64,000 nucleotides of DNA, from assembly GCA_026388155.1 (NCBI GenBank), contig JAPLKI010000014.1:62001-126000 (forward strand), written 5' to 3'. The first letter of the stretch is position 1; every line of letters starts with the position of its first letter. Of the stretch, positions 32,891-41,440 are shown piece by piece. The notes below the pieces were generated by a model that made no database searches, was not told the origin of the DNA, and saw only the letters and a list, made by a program, of their open reading frames with translations. Origin of the DNA: Elusimicrobiota bacterium. GTDB taxonomy: Bacteria > Elusimicrobiota > Elusimicrobia > Elusimicrobiales > UBA9959. The translations under genes were made by a program, and so were the position numbers.

Positions 32891-32964
32891 GCGGGCGTAG
32901 TTCAATGGTAGAACGAGAGCTTCCCAAGCTTTAGACGTGGGTCCGATTCCCATCGCCCGCTCCA
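32891..32964 (+). tRNA. tRNA-Gly (anticodon CCC)
   Basis: 74 bases with encoded CCA. Acceptor GCGGGCG pairs with CGCCCGC; D-arm GTTC-AATGGTA-GAAC; anticodon stem AGAGC/GCTTT with loop TTCCCAA, hence CCC reading GGG; T-arm GTGGG/CCCAT. The T-loop reads TCCGATT where TTCGATT is expected, so the nearly invariant U55 is C. Otherwise it closely resembles known bacterial tRNA-Gly(CCC). From 32965 to 33110 nothing is visible apart from AGGTCACAGG/AAGTCACAGG short repeats. Confidence 0.95.
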
Positions 32965-33110
32965 GTTTTAGGTCACAGGATGCCGGTCTCAAGTCACAGG
33001 CCGCAGGCTAAGGAGGATAAGGGAAAGGCTGAAAGTACAGATCGCTGCAACAAAGGTAACGCGTTTAAATATTATTTTCTCCGCTATCAGCCATTCGCCG
33101 CTTTTATATT

Positions 33111-33665
33111 ATGATCAAATTTACGACTAAAACCATGACTAAATCTAAAACTTTCTGGGCCGCCGCCGCGTTTCTCAGCTTCTGCGCCGCTGTTTTTTGC
33201 GGTTATATCATTTATAACCGTCTCCTGCTGCATTTTTCCAAGGACACGCTTGAGATAAGGCCGGTCCCCATGCCAGTATCCGAATCCGCGGCCAGCGCAG
33301 CGCTCCAGGCAAAGCCTCAGGCCGCGGCTAAAGAAAAATTCCCAGCGTCAAAACCCGAAGAAAAAACCAAACCTCCGGCGGCGGAAAAGCCCAAAACTCC
33401 TGCGGCAAAAGAAGAGCCGCAAAAAGTGAAAGCGGTGAGGATGAACTTTGAATATAAACACGCCTCCGCCAAATCCGTTTCCATTTCCGGCAGTTTCACA
33501 CGCTGGAAAGAAGTGAAGATGGCCAAAAAGAACGGCGTATGGAAAGCGGAGGTTTATATCCTGCCCGGCAATTACCTGTACCACTTTACCGTGGACGGTA
33601 AAAAGACGCTTGACGCCGGCAAACCGAAAGCGGCGGTGGGGGAATCGATAGTTGAAGTAAAGTAA
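33111..33665 (+). CDS. Membrane-anchored protein with glycogen-binding (CBM48/AMPK-type) domain
   Basis: 184 residues. One membrane segment (about 15-37), a Pro/Lys/Ala-rich spacer (about 60-105), then an AMPK1-type glycogen-binding module (about 108-184): VRMNFEYKHASAKSVSISGS, FTRWKEVKMAKKNGVWKAEV, YILPGNYLYHFTVDGKK. Aromatic Trp and Tyr positions used for glucan binding are kept. In this family such modules often act as protein- or glycan-binding beta-sandwiches without catalysis. The start could be the ATG at 33111 or the in-frame ATG at 33135; neither has a strong ribosome site. Confidence 0.85.
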   Translation: MIKFTTKTMTKSKTFWAAAAFLSFCAAVFCGYIIYNRLLLHFSKDTLEIRPVPMPVSESAASAALQAKPQAAAKEKFPASKPEEKTKPPAAEKPKTPAAKEEPQKVKAVRMNFEYKHASAKSVSISGSFTRWKEVKMAKKNGVWKAEVYILPGNYLYHFTVDGKKTLDAGKPKAAVGESIVEVK

Positions 33666-33764
33666 GCCCCGCGCTTTTTCCGGAATCCGTCCGAAGTTGC
33701 GGGTAAAAGGCCGGAACGCGGGAAAGTTTTAAATAGATTTAACAAACTTGTAACACCGGAAGTT

Positions 33765-33770
33765 TATAAT
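33765..33770 (+). promoter_or_regulatory. Perfect -10 hexamer TATAAT placed for a leaderless transcript
   Basis: It starts 12 bases before the ATG of the giant kelch gene at 33777; only TTTTT-rich sequence lies between, with no ribosome site. Confidence 0.55.
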
Positions 33771-33776
33771 ATTTTT

Positions 33777-36700
33777 ATGGGTTTCAGAAAAACCATTTCC
33801 CTTATCACGGCCCTGTTGCTTTGCCCATTGTTAAATGCCAGCGCGCTTCCAACGCTTGGCACCACCAGGCACAGCCACACCGCCACTCTTCTGCCGGACG
33901 GTAATTTTCTGATGACAGGCGGGGTCACCGGTTCCGGAAACACACCCACAGGCAGCGCGGAAATATATGTTACCTCGGCAAAAGCTTTCCAGGCGATAGG
34001 CGCAATAACGCAGCGTTCCTCGCACACAGCCACCGTTCTCGGAGACGGGCGGGTGCTTGTTGCGGGCGGCTTCAACAATGGCACCCCTTTGAACACAGCA
34101 TACGTCCTGGACAACCGGACCAATGTATGGTCGCCCGTTGGAAGCAACATGTTATATGCGCGCGGCGGACATACGGCAAATCTCATAAACAAAGGCCTTA
34201 ACGCCGGAGATGTGCTTATTTGCGGCGGACAGACTGCCGCCAATTACACATTGGCCGGCGGCATAACCGGCACCTGCGAAATTTTTGACACCAAAGCGAC
34301 CGCAGCGCCGTATTTTAAGCCAGCCGCTTCCATGGCCGCCGCAAGGATGAACCATGCGGCCGCCACCCTCAACTCCGGGAATGTTTTCGTTTCCGGAGGC
34401 ATGCAGTGGGACTCCGTAGCGGCAGACTTCGTCTACCTTCCCGACAACGAAATCTACGATGTCGTGCATGACTCGTGGACCCCCGTCACCGCTCTTCTGC
34501 AGGGCAGGGCGTCTCACACCATAACGCCGCTTGATAACGGCGACGTGATGATAGCCGGCGGCTACAATAAAGCCAACTTTTTCAATCTGGACACGGAGGA
34601 AAAGTGGTATTACGACAATGCGGACGCTGAGGCCGCTCAGAATGCCGGCAGCCACGGCTACCTGGACGCCGCCGAGTTCTTTGATCCCGCGGGAAGGGGC
34701 GTTGTAAACGGAGCTTCGTCTTCGGTAATGCCATACCGCACCAGTTCCCACGCAGCCGCGCTTAGCGCTTCCGGCGAGGTTAAGGTGGACGGCGGCTACG
34801 GAAATATGGTCCCGACATTTTTTGATCCCAACAATCCTGCGTGCTCAGCGGGCTCGTATCTGCGTTTAACACCTACAGCCACCCTCGGCACGGCTTCAAT
34901 AGACTCCGTCAACAGCAGCAAGGTAACATTTCCTCTTGATATACCCCTGACCAGCCCCGTTTCAGGCCGCGTTGTTAATGGCGACATATTTTTTTCCCTC
35001 CCAAAAACCGCGGGGGGGCCGAGTTTTTCCGTAGCCACCTTCCAGGCGATCCTCGGACGCAGCACCACTAGTCTTGCCGGGCAGCCGATAGGCCGGGTTA
35101 CAAGCCCTGATATTAACGCCGGCAAGTTCACAACTGATGTAACTTTGACAAACCCGATCGGCGGCGCCGGCGTGTTCGCTCCTATGACCAACACTCCAAT
35201 TGACATAGCGCACGGTGGAACTTCAGCATTTTCTTTCGCTTCGGTGAAGGCCGGACAAGGCGGCGCTTTGACCGGCACGGTCACACTGAACGTTACATTT
35301 AATGTTTCCTCTAAATACTATAGCGCTATACCCGGAATAACATCTCATATTGCAGGTCAGGCCGTCATAAAAGCCGGAACCATATCAGATCTCAGTTATG
35401 TTTATAACGTTAAACTCAAGAGCGGCACCGGCACAATTCCAGCCGGCACCACGATAGGCGCCGGCGGGGCGGTAACCGTCAGTATCCCCTTCACAGGCAT
35501 TACAGGAACGGTAAACAACCTGACCTCGGATACGAACTACATTCTGCTCGCTTCCTCAGTCAATGCAAGCAATACTCCCGCTTACTCTCCGCCAGGATTA
35601 CATCCAGCCGGGATAACGAACGACGATATTTCCGGTCTTAGTCTGGACATAACCTATACATCCGACTATGTGGACCTGTCTGACGCAAAATACGACATTA
35701 ACACTTCCAGTTTCGTGGTTCGCGAAATGATTTTCTCCACTAACCTGGGGTTCAAGTCAAACGATTTCACCTGGGACACGACAAGCGAAGCCTACGATTC
35801 GGACGCGCCAAGATTCAACCACACATATATGATAACCCCCGCCGGCGATGAACTTATAACCGGCGGAAGGAACTGCGAGGTTCCGACGACCAACTGCGCC
35901 GGAAAGACATTTACCGCAACCACAGCGCAGTCGCTTATTGTGACGATCCCCGGGGCGGGAGTCACAACCACATCAGGCGGCTGGGCCGACGAGAAAGCCC
36001 TCAACGAAAAACGGGCTTATCACACCAGCACCCTGCTTGCGGACGGCTCTATTCTTACCTGCGGCGGCTCGGACGGCACAATCACTTCCGATACCTGCGA
36101 GCTGCGCGACCCCGTCACGGGGAACTGGAACTATGCGGGCAGTATGTTTTCCAGGCGCTCGCGCCACACCGCCACTCTGCTCCCCAACGGCACCGTTTTT
36201 GTGACCGGCGGCACCACGGGCGCCTCCACAGCCGCCGTGGCCACGACTGAAATGTATTACCCGAAGACAAAGAGATGGGTGCGGACGCAAAGCATGTCGG
36301 TTCCTCGTCAGAATCACACCGCCACCCTGATGTCGGACGGCAATGTGCTTGTGACCGGGGGCTCCTCCGATACCGGATACTCGGCCGCGTCAGAAATATT
36401 CATCTCCACCTCCGCGATGTGGCAGACGGTCGGCAGCCTTACAAAGGGCCGCGCGCAGCATACGGCCACCCTGCTGAATAACGGCAATGTGCTTGTGACC
36501 GGCGGCGTCAACGGCGTGGCGTTACGCACGACTGAAATTTTCGATCACGTCCTCAGGACATGGTCCGGCGGGCCGATCATGTACACCCCAAGGTACTCGC
36601 ATACCGCCACACTTTTCAAGGACGGAAAAGTTCTGGTCACCGGAGGCAGCAATGGAAACGGCCCGAGAACAACCACGGAACTGCTGAGTCCTCCATACAC

Positions 36701-39700
36701 CGGCCCCTGGGATCCGACCGCCGACAGGGATATGCTCCACGAGCGCGCGAACCATAGGGCTACATTGCTTACTACAGGGAAAATCCTTTTAACCGGCGGC
36801 GAAACGCTGGGAGCCACCCGCAAGGAAGCTGAACTGTTCAACACGGATTTTGACTTCTGGCAAGGCTATGGCGAGGCCCAGAACAGGGCCAACCATACCG
36901 CCGTTCTGGGCCTCAACGGCTATGTGTTCGTGATCGGCGGCTGGGACGGAACTCAGTATCTGAACGGCGTGCAATCGGTCTATTTCGCGCCCTACCCTGA
37001 CGTATTCGACATGGCCCCAAGAAACAGAAATCCGCAGGTTTCCACGGCCGCGGTCGTGGACTATCTGGACAGGGGCCAGAGGCTGACTCTCCTTAGCGAC
37101 GCGGCCAATTTCCATGGCGTCACTGAAGCGTCGGGAGGCGGAGCGGGCCCGGCCAGCTCCTCTTTCAGCAACCCGCGGGTCTATTTACAGGCCATGGACG
37201 CCCCCAGCGGTTTCCTGATGGACCTGACCACCGGCATTTACAAGATCTTCACTACCCCGACCGAGGTCAACCCTTCCTGGGCGAATACTCTTTCCTCTAT
37301 AACGGTAACTCTGCCGCTCACCGCGGCGGAAATACCTTACGGCTATTATTACGCCAGAGCCGAGGCGAACGGGCAATACTCCAACGGCCGCGTGGTGCAG
37401 ATCACGAAACCGCGGCCCACGGGCCTTGCAGTCAACATTTCCACTTCCGATATCGGCATAAGTTCCATAACCTGGACATGGAACAGCGGCGATATCAAGA
37501 ATAATATTCCTCTCCCGGACGGCTATAATCTTTACTCCTCAACCGACAATCTCTTTATTTCCACGGCGTCTTATGGCGACTTTGCCTCCTATACCCAGAC
37601 CGGCCTTAGCCCGAATACCCAGATTTCGATAAACATAGCCGCTTATAATTTCGGCGGCGACGGCCCGCTCAGCCACAGCGCCACTTTCTACACTCTCGCA
37701 GCGGCCCCAACCGGGCTCACGGTTACGGGGGCAAGTTTTGAAACCGCGGCGCTCACCTGGAACCCGAACGGGAATTCCGCCGCTACGCCGTACGAAATTT
37801 CAGTTTACCAGGAATCGGACGCCGCTACGGAACCCGCGTTCACGTACGCGGCCAACATCTCTACTCCGGTCCCGTTTTCCATTAATTACCTGAGCACTTC
37901 TACCGTTATTAACACCTTATCCCCTAATAAGACCTATTATTTCAGGGTCCGGGCCAAGAACGGCGACGGCTTCCTGACCGCTTACGACAACAAGTTTTAT
38001 ACCCAGACGGTTTCCACTATAACAGTGGGCAACATCGCAAATCTGCAGGGCATCGCTAATAACATGTCGGAGATAACCTGGTCTTGGGACGAGTCCGCCG
38101 GTGCCACCTCATACAGCATTTATGATGTCACCACGGGAACTGACACTGAAAACGCCGCGCTTCTAAGCGACACTGTCTCCGGCAACTACTATACGCAGAA
38201 GAACCTTCTCACCAATACCGCTCACAGTGTCGCCGTAAAGGCGAAAAAGCTGGTTACGTCAACCGCCTGGCTTGACGGCCCCATGTCCTATTCAGGGCGG
38301 GTCTATACCCTCGCCGTCACGCCTACGGCCAACGGAATGAACACTTTCACCGATGTGAGCACCGGAAGCCTTACTGTCAACTGGATAACGAACGGCAATT
38401 CAAGCGCTACCATCTACGACGCGCAACTGTCACTGAACAGCAACTTTGACATCGGCCCCGTAGTAACCACTCAGGTTACAGACTGCATAGCCGGCTGCGC
38501 GGCCACTTTCTCCGGCCTGAAGCCGAATTATAAATATTACGCCGCGGTACTGGCCTACAACGGGGACGGAAAGGTGACCGCTCCGCTGTTCTTTGACCCA
38601 AAATACAAATACACAAGGGCCCAGCCCCCGTCAAATGTCCGGCCGACTTTAATTTCCATGGATGGCGTTGTATTAAGCTGGGATACGGTCGATAACTCTA
38701 CGGAAACAGTTTATGAAGTAAGGTCCTCCACCGCGGGCTTCGGACAATCCGTGACCATAGAAAAGTCCTTTGCCAATTATTATACAGCCTCCTCGCTGCC
38801 TCTTACAGGCCTTTTAACCTCAACCACTTATTATCTCGATGTAGCGGCCTGCAATGGGGAAGGCGTTGGCCTGGGCTGTACCAGCGTCGGAGTAACGGCC
38901 CGCTCCCAATGTGTGCCCAATGCCATAACTCTGCCGGGGCCGGGCGGCGCTCCCTCCGGCTCCATAGCCGGAGTCAGCAGTCCCTCGGCCGCCACTACGA
39001 TTCACGGCTTCCTGCCCACCAGCCGGGAAGTATGGTTGACAGTACCCGCCGCCTCTTTCAAGCAGGCCACCAATATAGCCATTTCGTCGTTTCCGGCCAG
39101 GCCTGATGTAACCGATGCCTGTCACTATCTTCTGGGAGGCTCAAAAGCTCTGGAATTTGCCATTTATTCTCAGGGCAACGCCCAACCGCTGAACCCTGTC
39201 ACTATTAAGCTGACTTACGATCTCCTTACCGATCCCAACGGAGTAGCCGCCATTAATAATAACCGCGCCAGGCTGGTAGTGGCCCGCTATAACCCGGCTA
39301 CGACCCAATGCCTGCCGCTTGAGACACAGATCGACACGGGACTACGGACCATAACCGCCACCTTAAACCATTTCAGCACCTTAGACCCCTTACATGCCAT
39401 AGACCAACCCTCACTTCCGTACCACTTAGGCGGCACCTTTCAGCTGATATTGAGCACCGCCTCCACAGGTTTGAGCAATGTGAGGGTTTTTCCGAATCCT
39501 TTTTATACCAACAGGGGCAACGGGTATGTGACAATAGACAGTATGCCGGCTTCAGCCAAGGTGAACATTTACACTCTTTCCGGCGACAAGATTTGGACGG
39601 GAACAGCCGGAACTACCGGCTTCATTATCTGGAAAGGCGTAAATAAGCACGGAGAACTTGTAGCCAGCGGAATATATCTGGCCGTTATAGACTCAACCGC

Positions 39701-39737
39701 GGGCAAGAAAATATTGAAAATAGCGGTGGAAAGATAG
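33777..39737 (+). CDS. Giant secreted kelch/FN3 surface protein with FlgD/Por-tail-like C-terminus
   Basis: 1986 residues with a signal peptide (to about residue 23). Fourteen kelch-like repeats of the form RHSHTATLLPDGNFLMTGG: six in residues about 28-340 and eight in about 679-1058, enough for two propellers. Between them (340-679) is a beta-rich Gly/Thr-rich insert. Five fibronectin-III-like domains follow (about 1213-1700, openings such as PTGLAVNIS, APTGLTVTG, QPPSNVRP), then a domain of about 170 residues, and a final FlgD-like/type-A sorting-like domain (NVRVFPNPFYTN, VNIYTLSGDKIWTGTAGTTG, GELVASGIYLAVI). The tail is of the kind recognised by Por/type-9-like export or serving as an anchor. 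Adhesion or glycan binding is inference. Followed by a PorV-like gene. Confidence 0.88.
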   Translation: MGFRKTISLITALLLCPLLNASALPTLGTTRHSHTATLLPDGNFLMTGGVTGSGNTPTGSAEIYVTSAKAFQAIGAITQRSSHTATVLGDGRVLVAGGFNNGTPLNTAYVLDNRTNVWSPVGSNMLYARGGHTANLINKGLNAGDVLICGGQTAANYTLAGGITGTCEIFDTKATAAPYFKPAASMAAARMNHAAATLNSGNVFVSGGMQWDSVAADFVYLPDNEIYDVVHDSWTPVTALLQGRASHTITPLDNGDVMIAGGYNKANFFNLDTEEKWYYDNADAEAAQNAGSHGYLDAAEFFDPAGRGVVNGASSSVMPYRTSSHAAALSASGEVKVDGGYGNMVPTFFDPNNPACSAGSYLRLTPTATLGTASIDSVNSSKVTFPLDIPLTSPVSGRVVNGDIFFSLPKTAGGPSFSVATFQAILGRSTTSLAGQPIGRVTSPDINAGKFTTDVTLTNPIGGAGVFAPMTNTPIDIAHGGTSAFSFASVKAGQGGALTGTVTLNVTFNVSSKYYSAIPGITSHIAGQAVIKAGTISDLSYVYNVKLKSGTGTIPAGTTIGAGGAVTVSIPFTGITGTVNNLTSDTNYILLASSVNASNTPAYSPPGLHPAGITNDDISGLSLDITYTSDYVDLSDAKYDINTSSFVVREMIFSTNLGFKSNDFTWDTTSEAYDSDAPRFNHTYMITPAGDELITGGRNCEVPTTNCAGKTFTATTAQSLIVTIPGAGVTTTSGGWADEKALNEKRAYHTSTLLADGSILTCGGSDGTITSDTCELRDPVTGNWNYAGSMFSRRSRHTATLLPNGTVFVTGGTTGASTAAVATTEMYYPKTKRWVRTQSMSVPRQNHTATLMSDGNVLVTGGSSDTGYSAASEIFISTSAMWQTVGSLTKGRAQHTATLLNNGNVLVTGGVNGVALRTTEIFDHVLRTWSGGPIMYTPRYSHTATLFKDGKVLVTGGSNGNGPRTTTELLSPPYTGPWDPTADRDMLHERANHRATLLTTGKILLTGGETLGATRKEAELFNTDFDFWQGYGEAQNRANHTAVLGLNGYVFVIGGWDGTQYLNGVQSVYFAPYPDVFDMAPRNRNPQVSTAAVVDYLDRGQRLTLLSDAANFHGVTEASGGGAGPASSSFSNPRVYLQAMDAPSGFLMDLTTGIYKIFTTPTEVNPSWANTLSSITVTLPLTAAEIPYGYYYARAEANGQYSNGRVVQITKPRPTGLAVNISTSDIGISSITWTWNSGDIKNNIPLPDGYNLYSSTDNLFISTASYGDFASYTQTGLSPNTQISINIAAYNFGGDGPLSHSATFYTLAAAPTGLTVTGASFETAALTWNPNGNSAATPYEISVYQESDAATEPAFTYAANISTPVPFSINYLSTSTVINTLSPNKTYYFRVRAKNGDGFLTAYDNKFYTQTVSTITVGNIANLQGIANNMSEITWSWDESAGATSYSIYDVTTGTDTENAALLSDTVSGNYYTQKNLLTNTAHSVAVKAKKLVTSTAWLDGPMSYSGRVYTLAVTPTANGMNTFTDVSTGSLTVNWITNGNSSATIYDAQLSLNSNFDIGPVVTTQVTDCIAGCAATFSGLKPNYKYYAAVLAYNGDGKVTAPLFFDPKYKYTRAQPPSNVRPTLISMDGVVLSWDTVDNSTETVYEVRSSTAGFGQSVTIEKSFANYYTASSLPLTGLLTSTTYYLDVAACNGEGVGLGCTSVGVTARSQCVPNAITLPGPGGAPSGSIAGVSSPSAATTIHGFLPTSREVWLTVPAASFKQATNIAISSFPARPDVTDACHYLLGGSKALEFAIYSQGNAQPLNPVTIKLTYDLLTDPNGVAAINNNRARLVVARYNPATTQCLPLETQIDTGLRTITATLNHFSTLDPLHAIDQPSLPYHLGGTFQLILSTASTGLSNVRVFPNPFYTNRGNGYVTIDSMPASAKVNIYTLSGDKIWTGTAGTTGFIIWKGVNKHGELVASGIYLAVIDSTAGKKILKIAVER

Positions 39738-39824
39738 AAAGATAGCGGGAAAGGTTACGCGCGGAAGGTTGCGGCAACAGGCAGAGGTTCGGGGAAGGAA
39801 GAACTTCGGACGGACGGATTTACT

Positions 39825-40868
39825 ATGAGAAGCCTAACGAAACTGAAAGCGGCGGCGCTGATGACGGCAGTTATGGCTGCCCTGATTTGTCCGCCGCGGG
39901 CTTTGGCCACGGAACACTACTTCTCGTCTAAAGCGGCGGGGACCGCCGGCGCCGATTTTCTTAATCTCCCCGTTGGCGCAAGAGCCGCCGCGATGGGGGG
40001 GGCTTATTCCGCGGTAAGCGATGAAGCCTCCGCCATATACTGGAATCCGGCGGGATTGGTGCAGATACCGAAGCTTTCGGCCGTGTTTATGCGGTCACAG
40101 TATGTGGCCGATATCAGCTACCAGTACGCGGCCTACGCCCAACGGCTTTCTTACGGCGATGTGATCGGCGTATCCGCGCTGTTCACCGATATAGGCAGCA
40201 TAGACAATACCAATGTTGACGGCGGCAGAATCGGGACCTTTTCCCCGAAAGACCAGGTATACACGCTTTCTTACAGCAAAGCCATTCTTGAATTTTCAGA
40301 CAAGGATATGGATGTGTCCATGGGCGTTTCGCTCAAATACATACGCTCTACAATAATTGAATCGGCCAAAAGTTATGCCGGAGATATCGGAATAATGACA
40401 TATAATTTCAAGGATATCCCCTATCGGCTGGCCATCACCGTATCGAATTTCGGACAGGGCATGCGCTACGATCAGGCGTCAAACACCCTGCCCCTTACGC
40501 TTAAACTGGGCGCGGCGGTAAACCCCTTCCGCGATATGCTTTTGACAACCGACGTGCTGATCGCGAAGCAGAACGCGACCAATTTTCTTTTTGGCGCTGA
40601 ATTGGCTACCGAGCCGAACGAACTGACCCGCCTGTGCCTGCGGGCGGGTCTTAACACCCAGCGCATGAGCGACGGTTTGAGCGGACTTACCCTGGGCGTG
40701 GGCGCCACGCTGCATTTCTTCTCGCTTGACTACGCCTTCGTGCCCATGGGCGAACTCGGGACAACACATAAAATTTCCATTACCTTTGACTTTCCTTTCC
40801 GCAGCCCTGTTTTCCAGCGCAGAGACCGTTCCATCTTCACTAAAATGAAGGGAATTTCATTAAAGTAA
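39825..40868 (+). CDS. PorV/PorQ family outer-membrane barrel (UPF0164-like)
   Basis: 347 residues. Signal peptide ending near ALA (residue 28). The family signature immediately follows: GADFLNLPVGARAAAMGGAY, then SAVSDEASAIYWNPAGL. The remainder is barrel strands ending in an aromatic-rich C-terminus (KISITFDFPFRSPVF). In Bacteroidota PorV works with the type-9 secretion system; in Elusimicrobiota and other phyla PorV-like genes commonly follow large proteins with FlgD-like tails. Its place 87 bases after the kelch gene suggests it helps export or anchor that product. Confidence 0.9.
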   Translation: MRSLTKLKAAALMTAVMAALICPPRALATEHYFSSKAAGTAGADFLNLPVGARAAAMGGAYSAVSDEASAIYWNPAGLVQIPKLSAVFMRSQYVADISYQYAAYAQRLSYGDVIGVSALFTDIGSIDNTNVDGGRIGTFSPKDQVYTLSYSKAILEFSDKDMDVSMGVSLKYIRSTIIESAKSYAGDIGIMTYNFKDIPYRLAITVSNFGQGMRYDQASNTLPLTLKLGAAVNPFRDMLLTTDVLIAKQNATNFLFGAELATEPNELTRLCLRAGLNTQRMSDGLSGLTLGVGATLHFFSLDYAFVPMGELGTTHKISITFDFPFRSPVFQRRDRSIFTKMKGISLK

Positions 40869-40921
40869 TATCCTTCCACCCCGGTACCGGGCTTCCAACT
40901 ACGCCAACCGAAAATCACAGG

Positions 40922-41440
40922 TTAATCAATTCTGCCGATAAGGCGCAGTATAGCATCCAGGATCGTCAGCGGATGGGGGGGACAGCCGGGTATGTGGGCG
41001 GCGACATGCACTATCCTGCCTATATCGCCGGTGCAGTAATAAGAATCCTTGAAAGCGCCGCCGTTCAGGGCGCAGTCTCCGCAGGTTATCACGAATTTAG
41101 GCCCGGGCATGGCCTCATAGGTGCGCTTAAGCGCCAGCGCCATGTTCCTCGCCGCCGGCCCGGTGACAAGCAGGACGTCGGCGTGCCGCGGGGAGGCCAC
41201 AAAATCAATGCCGAAGCGCTGAATATCGTATATCGGGTTCGTCGCGGAAATTATCTCGGATTCGCACGCTCCGCAGGAGCCCGTGTCAACTTCCCTGATA
41301 TGCAGCGAACGGCCGAATTTCTTTATGATCAGCGAGCGCAGCTCTTCACCGGTTTCTTCATACCGAGGGGAGGCGGAAACCTTTTCAATTTTTTTTGAAA
41401 GGATGCCTTTTTTAAGGCTGTTCCACAAAATGCGCATCAT
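40922..41440 (-). CDS. Hydrogenase-4/NuoB-like small subunit (proximal Fe-S protein)
   Basis: 172 residues. NuoB/HyfI-type protein holding one [4Fe-4S] cluster. Cysteines that fit the four ligands are present: GSCGACESEI (C56, C59), ITCGDCALNGG (C123, with C120 also near) and IPGCPPHP (C153). The proximal electron-transfer site is therefore intact. The first ATG (41440) overlaps the stop of the large-subunit gene; a second ATG follows at once. Last gene of the six-gene leftward operon. In Hyf-type complexes this subunit passes electrons between the ferredoxin-like arm and the catalytic site; no ferredoxin arm (HyfA/HyfH) is encoded here. Confidence 0.9.
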   Translation of the reverse strand: MMRILWNSLKKGILSKKIEKVSASPRYEETGEELRSLIIKKFGRSLHIREVDTGSCGACESEIISATNPIYDIQRFGIDFVASPRHADVLLVTGPAARNMALALKRTYEAMPGPKFVITCGDCALNGGAFKDSYYCTGDIGRIVHVAAHIPGCPPHPLTILDAILRLIGRID

